Source: Streptomyces flavofungini
GTDB taxonomy: Bacteria > Actinomycetota > Actinomycetes > Streptomycetales > Streptomycetaceae
Assembly (NCBI RefSeq): GCF_030388665.1
Contig: NZ_CP128846.1
Span: 3,202,001 to 3,266,000, forward strand
Length of the DNA: 64,000 nt
Direction of reading: 5' to 3'
The position numbers were made by a program, and so were the translations under genes. Under the pieces are notes generated by a model. It was given only the letters and a program-made list of their open reading frames with translations. It ran no database searches and was not told the DNA's origin. Positions 18,046 to 26,111 of this stretch are shown here, in pieces (within the stretch, counting starts at the first letter, position 1; each line of letters begins with the position of its first letter).

Positions 18046-18353
18046 CGGACGGCTCCCTGGGCGGACGCGCGGAAGGTGGGGGTGGTCATCTGTGCTTCTC
18101 CTTCTGGGTGTTGCCAGTGCGTGGAAGTTCGCGGTCTTGCGGGACGGGAGGACGGGGCCGGGTCGGGTGCGCCGGTCGGGCCGGGTGGACCGGGCGCGCC
18201 GGGCGGTCCGGGTGGGCTCGAGGGGCCGGGCGGACCGGGCGGGTCAGGTGAGGCGGGCGGGATGGATGGGACGGGCGGGGCTGTGGGCCGGGGCGGGGGT
18301 GGTGGGGGTGGTGGGGCCGATGGGGCGGTTCCGGCCCGTGGAGGGGTGCTCAT
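18042..18353 (-). CDS. Small Pro/Gly-rich collagen-like ORF coupled at both ends
   Basis: A 103-codon ORF fills the space between the membrane-protein and epimerase genes. Its ATG (18353) overlaps the upstream stop as ATGA, and its stop overlaps the epimerase ATG as ATGA. The product starts MSTPPRAGTAPSA, has a run of eight prolines, and then Gly-Pro-Pro-like triplets (DPPGPPGPSSPPGPPGAPG). Inside it, an excellent AAGGAG lies 8 nt before an in-frame ATG at 18089, giving a 15-residue peptide MTTPTFRASAQGAVR with the same stop. Either the long product, the short one, or only the coupling effect may matter. Confidence 0.5.
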   Translation of the reverse strand: MSTPPRAGTAPSAPPPPPPPPRPTAPPVPSIPPASPDPPGPPGPSSPPGPPGAPGPPGPTGAPDPAPSSRPARPRTSTHWQHPEGEAQMTTPTFRASAQGAVR

Positions 18354-19921
18354 CGGGCGCCCTCCGCCGCGGCGTGGGCGGAGGCCCGCCCCAGGACCCG
18401 GATCGCGCGGACCAGGAGCACCGCGGCTCCCGCGGCGCACGTGAGGGCGGCGAGCGCCCCCGTCCCCGCCGCGTCGACCAGTCGCTCCACCGGCGCCGCC
18501 AGGAACCCGCAGCCCGGCAGGCGCCCCGCGCACAGCAGGGCCACGGCCGCGGCCTGGGCGGCGCCGACCGTCGCGTACACGAGGCCGGGCGCCCGCCGCG
18601 AGCCGTGGGCCCGCAGCATCCGGCCGAGCCAGAGGAGCGCGGCGAGCGCACCGGCTCCGACGGCCGAGAGCCCCGTGCCCGGGCCCGGCACGGGCAGTGT
18701 CCGCACGCCGGCGACCAGTGCGCCGACGGCGCCGAGGAACAGCGCGAACACCACGATCAGCAACGGCCGTACGGAGGCGGCGAATTCGGCGAGGCCACGG
18801 CTCGCGCCGAGCCTGCCGCCCGCCCGTACCGCGAAGAGCCGCGCGCACCACGCCCCGGGGGCGACGGCGCCCGCGAGGACGAGGGCCGCGGCGGCCGACG
18901 GCGCCCAGGGCCCTTCGGGACCGCCGGACGCGGCTGCCCGCAGCAGTCCGTCGCCGAGCAGGGCGTACGCGAGGAGCCAGTACACCCAGGTGTGCGTGGG
19001 CCGGGTGGCGGGGAGCGCGGCGCGCAGCGGGCCGTGCCGCAGGGCGAGCGCCGCGGCCGCCGCCACGGCGAGGGCGCCGCCGATCAGCACCGCGAGGCGC
19101 GGGCGCCCTTCGACCAGGCCGAGCCCCGCGACGGCGAGGGCGCAGGCCGCGCCGGGCAGCAGCGCGGACACGGCCCACCCGGGTGGCAGTGGGGCGAGGG
19201 CGTCACCGTGTGCCGCGCGGGTGCCGTCGGCGAGAGCGTCCCACTCCGCGCTGTCCTGCGGCACTCGGGCGTACATCTCCTCCGCGAGCGCGAACACGTC
19301 GCGGTGCCGGAACCGCGCGGCCGTCCGGTCGGTGACCCCGTGCGCCTCCAGGCCCGCCGCGATCTCCAGCGGGTCCACGGCGTGCTCGCACAGGTCCCGG
19401 TGGCGGTGCATCAGCGCCTTCACGGGGTCGGCGGGACCGCGGCGGGGCGGGGTGGCGGGGGTCGCCGGGGGCGCGGGGGGCCGTGCGGGGTCCCGCAGGG
19501 GATGCGCTGCGGGACTCTGCACACGGTGTGGTGCGGGAGCCGGTGCCTGGTCCTGGACGGGAGCCGGTACTCGACCCGGCGCGGGAGCCGGTACCTGGCC
19601 CTGCACGGGAACCGGTACTCGACCCGGCGCGGAAGCCGGTACTTGGCCCTGCACGGGAACCGGTACTCGACCCGGCGCGGAAGCCGGTACCTGGCCCAGC
19701 GCGGGAGCCGCTGCGGGATTCCGCAAGGGAGCCGCTGCGGGTTTCCACAGGGGAGTCGATCCCCCGCCCGAACCGGGCGTGTCCTCCCCGGCCCTCGCCG
19801 CCGCGCCCTCCCCCGCGCTCCTCTCCGCCCCGCCCGCAAGCTCCGCCGACCGCGCGTCCCAACCGCCCGCGCCACCGGGCGCTCGCGGCACGTCCACGGA
19901 CCGTTCCGGCCACCCCGTCAT
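18350..19921 (-). CDS. Multi-spanning membrane protein with Pro-rich N-terminus
   Basis: A 523-aa protein. About 170 N-terminal residues are Pro/Ala/Val-rich and contain three 16-residue repeats (VPVPVQGQVPASAPGR type). A conserved-looking cytoplasmic segment follows (ALMHRHRDLCEHAVDPLEIA...RHRDVFALAEEMYARVP), and then about eight membrane helices. The ATG at 19921 overlaps the stop of the glycosyltransferase (ATGA). No family is recognised with confidence. Its place beside a PelF-like glycosyltransferase makes a polysaccharide export or assembly role plausible, comparable in position to PelG or PelE, but I see no sequence proof. Confidence 0.8.
   Translation of the reverse strand: MTGWPERSVDVPRAPGGAGGWDARSAELAGGAERSAGEGAAARAGEDTPGSGGGSTPLWKPAAAPLRNPAAAPALGQVPASAPGRVPVPVQGQVPASAPGRVPVPVQGQVPAPAPGRVPAPVQDQAPAPAPHRVQSPAAHPLRDPARPPAPPATPATPPRRGPADPVKALMHRHRDLCEHAVDPLEIAAGLEAHGVTDRTAARFRHRDVFALAEEMYARVPQDSAEWDALADGTRAAHGDALAPLPPGWAVSALLPGAACALAVAGLGLVEGRPRLAVLIGGALAVAAAAALALRHGPLRAALPATRPTHTWVYWLLAYALLGDGLLRAAASGGPEGPWAPSAAAALVLAGAVAPGAWCARLFAVRAGGRLGASRGLAEFAASVRPLLIVVFALFLGAVGALVAGVRTLPVPGPGTGLSAVGAGALAALLWLGRMLRAHGSRRAPGLVYATVGAAQAAAVALLCAGRLPGCGFLAAPVERLVDAAGTGALAALTCAAGAAVLLVRAIRVLGRASAHAAAEGAR
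19559..19702 (-). repeat. Three 48-bp tandem repeats in membrane-protein gene
   Basis: Three consecutive 48-bp units (19559-19606, 19607-19654, 19655-19702), each containing CCGGTACTCGACCCGGCGCG, differ at only a few positions. They encode 16-residue Pro/Val-rich repeats in frame. Confidence 0.92.
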
Positions 19922-22077
19922 GACAGCGCCTCCCTGAACCCGAGTCCCAATCCGGGCCGCCCGCCACCCTGTTGCCGGGGCGGGCGGGGTTGCCGCGCCG
20001 CGACCCAACTCGGCGCGGGCGCGGGGGCGGACGCGGGCACACCGGAGGCTCCGCCCGGCCAGGGCGCCCCGGGGGCATCGGCCGCCCCACCCGGCCCGCC
20101 CGCCCCAGCGCTCGCCGCGCCACCGACAGCCCACCGCCCGGGCACGTACGACTCGGCGGGGCGCGCGAACGGCACGGGCTCGCCCGCCTCGTTCACGGCC
20201 TCACGGCGGGCCGGGCAGTGCGAGACGATCTCCAGGTAAATGCCGTTAAATGCTGCGAGGTTCTGCTCGACGGTGAAGAGTTCCAGGGCCCGCGCCCGAG
20301 CCGCCGCCCCCAGGCGCGCACGGCGCTCGGGATCACGCAGGAGCGCCACGCACGCCTGCGCGAGCGCCCGCGGATTGCGCGGCGGCACCACGAGTCCCGT
20401 GCCGCCGATGACCTCGACCACGGCGCCGACGTCCGTCGAGACGGTCGCGCGCCCACAGAGCATTGCCTCGATCAGGCTGATCGGGAAGCCCTCGACGACG
20501 CTGGACAGGACGACCACGCCGCCCGCCGCGTACGCGTCCGGGAGGTCGGGCAGCTCCGGGCCGCCGATCTCCTCGAAGGACACGGGGTTGTCGCCGACCG
20601 CGTGCGCGCAGTCCGCCTCGTCGGGGAAGAGCTGCGCGGCGAGGGCGCGGCAGTGCGCGAGGTACGCGGCCGCCTCGGGGCCGTCCGCGAGGGCGCCGAC
20701 TATGCGCAGGCGTGCCTTGGGCTCCTCCTTGCGGACCTCGGCGAAGGCGTGCAGGAGCGAGATCAGGTCCTTCGCGGGCTCGACGCGGCCGACCCAGAGC
20801 AGGGTCTCGGGCTCGCCCGGGTCCTCCCGCTCGCCGACCTCGCCGAAGCGGGCGGCGGGCAGCCCCGGGTAGACCGTGCGCAGCTTGGCCCGGTCCGCGC
20901 CGCACCGTTCCTGCCAGCGGCGGGCGTGCGCGTTGCCGGGGGTGATGAGGGCGGCCTGCCGGTACACCTCGGCGGCGAGGCGGCCGTGGAAGGAGGCGAG
21001 CAGGGCGCGGGCGGGCGCGGCGAGGCCGCCGTCACCGCCACGATGGCCGCTGCCGCCAGGCCCACCACCGGCACCGACCGGACCGCCCGCCGCACCACCG
21101 GCACCGACCCGACCAGCCACCGCACCACCGGCGCCAACCGCACCACCGGAACCGACCCGACCGCTGGCCGCACCACCGGCGCCGATCACGCCAGCCGCGC
21201 CGACCGCGCCCGCACCACCGGCACCGCCCCCTGCCCCACCAGCAGCCCCAACTCCGGCCCCGGCGCCCGCCCCCGTCAGATAGTGCGCCCGAAGCTGCAC
21301 CCCGTACTCGGTGACAAGCAGCGGCACCCCCGCGAAGTGCTTGGCGAGCAGACCCGGCAGTGCGGCGCCGCCGCCCGCCGTGGCGTGGCAGACGTCGACC
21401 GCGCCGAGATCGGCGTCCCCGTACCAGTCGAGGGACAGCGGGCGCAGCAGGCGCTCCAGGCGGTCCGCGACGGCGAGGAGATCCGGTACGCGGGCGGCGC
21501 GCGCGGCACGCAACGCGCCCGGCGCGCGGCAGGCGCTCTCCAGGGCGCGCACGACAGCCTCGGAGCGCAGGGCCCCGCCCAGGCCTCCCTCGTCTCGGGC
21601 AAGATCGGCGAGCGCGTACAACGCACTGCCGAAACGGTCCGCCAACTGGCCGGAGCCGTCCCGCTCCCCCGGCCCGCCCCCGCTTCCCGGCTCCGCGCCG
21701 GCGCCCGCACCGGGCCCCGGACCAGCCCCCGCGCACATGACCCGCGCCAGCTCACCGAAGCTCTCGGCGAACCTCCGCCGCGCCCGCCACCCGAACCCGA
21801 ACCCGGAACCGAACCCGGCCCCGAAGCCACCGCCCCCGGCGACCCCCGCCGCGCCCCCGGCCGCCGAGCCCCCCGCTCCCCACAGCGGAGCGGTCCGCAC
21901 CCGCCGCACCTGCGGCGGCAGCGCCACGAATCCGCGCGCCTCCTGCCGCTCGCTGCGGCTCAGCGCGTACACGTCGAACTCATGCTGCCCGAGCCCGCGC
22001 ACGAGCCGGTCGCACCAGAGCCTGGCCTCACCGTCCACATACGGATAACCACCCTCCGTAAGCAGTCCTATGCGCAC
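19918..22077 (-). CDS. PelF-like GT4 glycosyltransferase
   Basis: A 719-aa family-4 glycosyltransferase with the PelF-type N-terminus VRIGLLTEGGYPYVDGEA and a C-terminal GT-B donor domain: LLWVGRVEPAKDLISLLHAF, VLSSVVEGFPISLIEAMLCG, and the E-x7-E region. PelF uses UDP-activated hexosamine to polymerise cationic exopolysaccharide in Pseudomonas and Gram-positive pel loci. Odd here: a Gly/Ala-rich segment of about 90 residues (DNA about 21029-21285) is inserted before the donor domain, and the C-terminus is a Pro/Gly-rich tail. Start GTG 22077 follows GGGGG at 8 nt. It is the first gene of the coupled operon. Confidence 0.88.
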   Translation of the reverse strand: MRIGLLTEGGYPYVDGEARLWCDRLVRGLGQHEFDVYALSRSERQEARGFVALPPQVRRVRTAPLWGAGGSAAGGAAGVAGGGGFGAGFGSGFGFGWRARRRFAESFGELARVMCAGAGPGPGAGAGAEPGSGGGPGERDGSGQLADRFGSALYALADLARDEGGLGGALRSEAVVRALESACRAPGALRAARAARVPDLLAVADRLERLLRPLSLDWYGDADLGAVDVCHATAGGGAALPGLLAKHFAGVPLLVTEYGVQLRAHYLTGAGAGAGVGAAGGAGGGAGGAGAVGAAGVIGAGGAASGRVGSGGAVGAGGAVAGRVGAGGAAGGPVGAGGGPGGSGHRGGDGGLAAPARALLASFHGRLAAEVYRQAALITPGNAHARRWQERCGADRAKLRTVYPGLPAARFGEVGEREDPGEPETLLWVGRVEPAKDLISLLHAFAEVRKEEPKARLRIVGALADGPEAAAYLAHCRALAAQLFPDEADCAHAVGDNPVSFEEIGGPELPDLPDAYAAGGVVVLSSVVEGFPISLIEAMLCGRATVSTDVGAVVEVIGGTGLVVPPRNPRALAQACVALLRDPERRARLGAAARARALELFTVEQNLAAFNGIYLEIVSHCPARREAVNEAGEPVPFARPAESYVPGRWAVGGAASAGAGGPGGAADAPGAPWPGGASGVPASAPAPAPSWVAARQPRPPRQQGGGRPGLGLGFREALS

Positions 22078-22157
22078 GCGTGCACCCCCGATCTCCCATA
22101 TGGGGAGCCGCCGTTGGGCCGGCGGCTCGCAGCGGGATGAACGTATGCGGACATGAC

Positions 22158-22191
22158 GGTGGCGCGACGGACGGTTGTCCATCGCGCCACC
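22158..22191. promoter_or_regulatory. Inverted repeat in 5' region of polysaccharide-like operon
   Basis: Perfect 10-bp arms GGTGGCGCGA and TCGCGCCACC are separated by 14 nt, about 80 nt upstream of the glycosyltransferase start. Further upstream, the palindrome CGCTATAGCG (22240-22249) and a second TATAGCG 22 bp away look like promoter or operator elements. Confidence 0.45.
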
Positions 22192-22322
22192 AGAAGGGGT
22201 GAAGAGCCGTAACTTTCCCGCGCCGGTAGCGTTCCGTCGCGCTATAGCGGACGGACGGCGGGCTTATAGCGCAGCAAAAGCCGCAAGATGCCAGAATCCA
22301 CCCGGCACGCACTCACGGAGCG

Positions 22323-24026
22323 TCACGCTGCGGCCAGCTCCTTGCCGGTGTCACCGCCGTCGCCACCCTCCGCGCCCTCCGCGCCCTCCGTACCCGCCGC
22401 GCGCGCCGCCCGTGCGGCCGCCGCCACGCTCCGACGCGCCGCCCGCCGCTCCTGCGCGGCCGCCGGGTCGAGCGCGGGCACGGCGGCGAGCAGCTGCCGG
22501 GTGTACGGGTCCTTGGGCGCGTCGTACACCTCGTCCACGGACCCGTACTCGACGATCCGGCCGCGCCGCATCACGGCGACCTTGTCGCTGACCTGACGTA
22601 CCACCGCCAGATCGTGCGCGACGAAGACGAGGGCGAGCCCCAGCTCCCGCTGCAGTTCGGCGAGCAGCGCCGTGACCTGCGCCTGGGTGGTGACGTCCAG
22701 GGCGGAGACCGGTTCGTCGCAGACGATGAGGCGGGGCTCGGCGGCGAGCGCCCTCGCGATGCCGACGCGCTGGCGCTGGCCGCCGCTGAACTCGTGCGGG
22801 TAGCGGCCGTAGTGCGCGGGGTCGAGGCCGACCCGGGTCATCAGGTCGCGCACGCGGGCACGGATCGCGTCCTCGTCGCGGTCGCCCCGGGCCCGCAGCG
22901 GGTCCGCGATCGACTCGCCGACCGAGCGGCGCGGGTTGAGCGAGGAGACGGGGTCCTGGAACACCATCTGCACGCCGGGCACGACGCCCTTGGCCTGCTT
23001 CTGCGCACCCCCGTGGCGGAGTTGCCCGGCCGTCGGTTCCAGGAGGCCGACGAGCATCCTGCCGAGGGTCGTCTTGCCGCTGCCGCTCTCGCCGACGACG
23101 CCGAGCGTCTCGCCGCGCCGCACGCTGAGCGACACCCCGTCGACGGCCGCGAAGGCCCGCTTGCCGCGACCGAACTCCCGCCGCAGCCCCTCGGCCTCGA
23201 CCACCACGTCGCCCAGGTCACCGGCGCGCCCCTCGCGGGCGGCGTCCACCCGGGGCACGGCGCTCAGGAGCTGCCGGGTGTAGGCCTGCCGCGGCGCCGA
23301 GAGGACATCGGCGACGCGCCCGCTCTCGACGACGCGCCCGTGCCGCATGACGAGCACGTCGTCGATGCTCTCGGCCGCGACGCCCACGTCGTGCGTGACC
23401 AGGAGCAGCCCCATGCCGGTCTCCTCGCGCAGCCCGTGCAGCAGGTCGAGGATCTGCGCCTGCACGGTCACGTCGAGGGCGGTCGTGGGCTCGTCGGCGA
23501 TGAGCAGCTGCGGCTCGCAGGCGAGCGCCATGGCGATCAGGGCGCGCTGCCGCATGCCGCCGCTGAACTCGTGCGGGCGCGACCGGGCGCGCCGCGCCGC
23601 GTCGGGGATCCCCACGCGGTCGAGGACCTCGACGGCCCGGGCCCGGGCGGCGCGCCGGGAGGCCCTGGAGTGGGTCCGGTACACCTCGGCGATCTGGTCG
23701 CCCACCGCGTAGTACGGATCGAGCGAGGACAGCGGGTCCTGGAAGACCATCGCGGCGACCGGGCCGCGCAGCCCGCGCAGTTCGGTGTCCGTGGCCGCGC
23801 CGACGTCGGTGCCGCCGACGCGCACGGAGCCCGTCACGCGGGCGCCCGTGTCCCGGTGGAGCCCGAGCAGCGCGGACGCGACGGTCGACTTGCCGGAGCC
23901 GGACTCGCCGACGAGGCCGAGTGCCCCGCCGCGCTCCAGCGTGAAGGAGACCGAGTCCACGGCCCGCACGGAGTCGAACTCGACGCTCAGGTCGTCCACG
24001 TGGACGAGACTCTGCTCGGGGCTCAT
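22323..24026 (-). CDS. Fused peptide ABC transporter ATPase (DppD-DppF type)
   Basis: A 567-aa protein containing two complete ABC ATPase domains. Both have Walker A GESGSGKST/T; the signature motifs are SGGMRQR and SGGQRQR, followed by Walker B regions LLIADEPTTALDV and LIVCDEPVSALDV. The second half carries the oligopeptide-transporter C-terminal region (KDPYTRQLLAAVP). It would energise uptake of di- or oligopeptides with the two permeases upstream. ATG 24026 overlaps the permease stop (ATGA). Fusion of the two ATPases into one chain is common in actinobacteria. It is the last gene of the transport operon. Confidence 0.93.
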   Translation of the reverse strand: MSPEQSLVHVDDLSVEFDSVRAVDSVSFTLERGGALGLVGESGSGKSTVASALLGLHRDTGARVTGSVRVGGTDVGAATDTELRGLRGPVAAMVFQDPLSSLDPYYAVGDQIAEVYRTHSRASRRAARARAVEVLDRVGIPDAARRARSRPHEFSGGMRQRALIAMALACEPQLLIADEPTTALDVTVQAQILDLLHGLREETGMGLLLVTHDVGVAAESIDDVLVMRHGRVVESGRVADVLSAPRQAYTRQLLSAVPRVDAAREGRAGDLGDVVVEAEGLRREFGRGKRAFAAVDGVSLSVRRGETLGVVGESGSGKTTLGRMLVGLLEPTAGQLRHGGAQKQAKGVVPGVQMVFQDPVSSLNPRRSVGESIADPLRARGDRDEDAIRARVRDLMTRVGLDPAHYGRYPHEFSGGQRQRVGIARALAAEPRLIVCDEPVSALDVTTQAQVTALLAELQRELGLALVFVAHDLAVVRQVSDKVAVMRRGRIVEYGSVDEVYDAPKDPYTRQLLAAVPALDPAAAQERRAARRSVAAAARAARAAGTEGAEGAEGGDGGDTGKELAAA

Positions 24027-25081
24027 GACAGCACCACCCGTCGGTCGGCCACCGCGTACAGGACGTCCGCGACGGCGTTGGCGAGGACCACGAAGAAGCC
24101 GGTGACCATGACCATGCCGACGACCACCGGCAGGTCGACGACCCGGACCGCGTGCACGAGTTCGCGTCCGAGCCCGGGCAGGCCGAACAGCGTCTCGGTG
24201 AGCAGCGCGCCGCCGAACATCGAACCGAAGTCGTTGGCGGTGAGGGCGATCACGGGGGCGAGCGCGCCGCGCAGGGCGTGCCGCCCGACGATGGACCGCT
24301 CCTTGACGCCGTACGCGCGGAAGGTGCGCACATGGTCCTCGGCGAGCGTCTCCAGCATCGAGGCGCGGGTGAGCCGGGCGTACTTGGCGGCCTCGATGAG
24401 CGCGAGCGACACCCAGGGAAGGAGCAGGTTCCACGCCCACTGCTGCGGGTCGTCCGTGAACGGCACGTACTGCGGGAACGGCAGCCACTGCAGCTGGCCG
24501 CAGACCAGGATCATCAGGAGCAGGCCGATCACGAACACGGGCGTGGCCGTGCCCGCGAGGGTGACGGCGGTCAGGACGCGCTCCGTGAGCCGGCCGCGCC
24601 GCCAGGCGGAGAGCACGCCGGTGCCGACACCGAGGATCAGCCACAGCACCATCGCGCCGAGCGCGAGGGATCCGGTGACGGGCACCTTGCTCAGGATCAG
24701 CTCGGTGACCTGCTGGTCGGTCTGGTACGAGAGGCCGAGGCAGGGCGCGTCGCAGTGCAGCACGCCGGTGCCGGTGGAGTAGTCGTGGCCGGCGAAGACG
24801 CCGCTCAGGAAGTCCAGGTAGCGCGTGTAGATCGGGTCGTCGAGCTTCAGCTGCTCGGACACCTGCTGCACCTGGGCGGGCGAGCAGCGCGGGCCGCAGG
24901 TGATCTGGGCGACGTCGCCGGGCGCCACGTAGAAGACGGCGTAGATGACGACGGACAGCACGAAGAGGGTGACGAGGGCGCCGAGGGCCCGGCGCAGGAC
25001 GAACCCGGTGAAGCCGCCGCCGAGCAGACCGCCGAACCCACGGGCCCTGGTGGCCACGGAAGCGGACAAGGTCGCGGTCAC
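24023..25081 (-). CDS. Peptide ABC transporter permease (DppB type)
   Basis: A 352-aa membrane protein with an N-terminal helix, a large extracytoplasmic loop and five further helices. The permease signature for ATPase contact is in GRHALRGALAPVIALTANDFG. It pairs with the DppC-type permease to form the translocation channel. GTG start at 25081 overlaps the upstream stop (GTGA), and its own stop overlaps the ATPase start, so the operon is translationally coupled. The loop contains the pair CGPRC near residue 62. Confidence 0.92.
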   Translation of the reverse strand: MTATLSASVATRARGFGGLLGGGFTGFVLRRALGALVTLFVLSVVIYAVFYVAPGDVAQITCGPRCSPAQVQQVSEQLKLDDPIYTRYLDFLSGVFAGHDYSTGTGVLHCDAPCLGLSYQTDQQVTELILSKVPVTGSLALGAMVLWLILGVGTGVLSAWRRGRLTERVLTAVTLAGTATPVFVIGLLLMILVCGQLQWLPFPQYVPFTDDPQQWAWNLLLPWVSLALIEAAKYARLTRASMLETLAEDHVRTFRAYGVKERSIVGRHALRGALAPVIALTANDFGSMFGGALLTETLFGLPGLGRELVHAVRVVDLPVVVGMVMVTGFFVVLANAVADVLYAVADRRVVLS

Positions 25082-26076
25082 GACGCGTCCTCCCGCTTCC
25101 GGCCGGTGCCGATCCGCAGCCGCGATGCCGCCCGCGGGTCGAGGGCCGTGCGCACTCCGTCGCCGAGGACGGTCAGCGCGAGCACGGTCACGAACAGCGC
25201 GGCGGCGGGCAGCAGCAGGTACTGCGGGGCCGCCTGGTACCAGACGTCGGCCGAGGTCAGCATCTGTCCCCAGGAGGCGGTGGGCGGCTTGACGCCGACG
25301 CCGAGGAAGGACAGGGCCGCCTCGACGGTGATGTTCGTGGGGACGAGCAGCGCGGCGTACGTGATGACGGGCGCGGCGAGCGCGGGCAGCAGCTCGCGGC
25401 GGGCGATCCGGGCGCCGCTCCAGCCGCTGAGCCGGGCCGCCGCCACGTGGTCGAGGGACTTCAGCGAGATGGTCTTGGCCCGCACGACCTTCGCGATCCC
25501 GCCCCAGCCCACGAACCCGATGACCAGCGCGACGAGCACCGGCCGCGGGAAGCCGCTCGGCACGACGGCGAGCAGCGCGAGCGCGAGGACCATCAGGGGC
25601 AGCGCCACCATGACGTCGGTGGCGCGGCTGAGCGTCTGGTCGAGCCAGCGCCCGCCGAGGCCGCTGGCGAGCCCGACGGCGATGCCGATGGCGACCTGGA
25701 GGACCGTGGCGACGACGGCGACGCCGAGGGACACCCGGGCGCCGTACACGAGCCGGGCGAACAGGTCGCGGCCGGTCTGCGGTTCGACGCCGAGCCAGTG
25801 GTCGGCGCTGATGCCGCCGAACGAGCCGACGGGCACGCCGCCGCGCGCGGAGTCGACGAGACCGGGGTGGTACGAGGTGGGGTCCTGGCCCTCCAGGGCG
25901 GTGAGCAGGGGCGCGGCGAGCGCGACCAGGACGAGCAGCGCGACGGCGGCCGCCGCGACGAGGGCGGCGCGCTGCGTGCGCAGCCGCCGCCAGAACTGAC
26001 GGGCTCCGGAGGCGGGGACGGGCGCCGTGGTGGCACCCGCCCCCGGGGTCTCCGAGGCCAACAGGGCCTCACTCAT
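25078..26076 (-). CDS. Peptide ABC transporter permease (DppC type)
   Basis: A 332-aa permease with six predicted helices. The N-terminal helix is in AALVAAAAVALLVLVALAAP, and the ATPase-contact loop is in ARRELLPALAAPVITYAALLVP, followed by ALSFLGVGVKPPTASWGQML, which is typical of DppC/OppC. ATG 26076 lies 35 bp downstream of the binding-protein gene. It acts with the DppB-type protein in peptide uptake. Confidence 0.92.
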   Translation of the reverse strand: MSEALLASETPGAGATTAPVPASGARQFWRRLRTQRAALVAAAAVALLVLVALAAPLLTALEGQDPTSYHPGLVDSARGGVPVGSFGGISADHWLGVEPQTGRDLFARLVYGARVSLGVAVVATVLQVAIGIAVGLASGLGGRWLDQTLSRATDVMVALPLMVLALALLAVVPSGFPRPVLVALVIGFVGWGGIAKVVRAKTISLKSLDHVAAARLSGWSGARIARRELLPALAAPVITYAALLVPTNITVEAALSFLGVGVKPPTASWGQMLTSADVWYQAAPQYLLLPAAALFVTVLALTVLGDGVRTALDPRAASRLRIGTGRKREDAS

Positions 26077-26111
26077 GACAGATCGACCTGAATCCGTGCT
26101 TCGGTGCCGTG

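Noticed and set aside
19559..19702. Iteron-like or origin-type repeats
   Set aside because: They lie in frame within a coding sequence and encode regular Pro-rich residues.
16343..22077. Horizontally acquired island judged by base composition
   Set aside because: The operon is as GC-rich as its surroundings and no integrase, att-like repeat or tRNA is present; only synteny suggests insertion.
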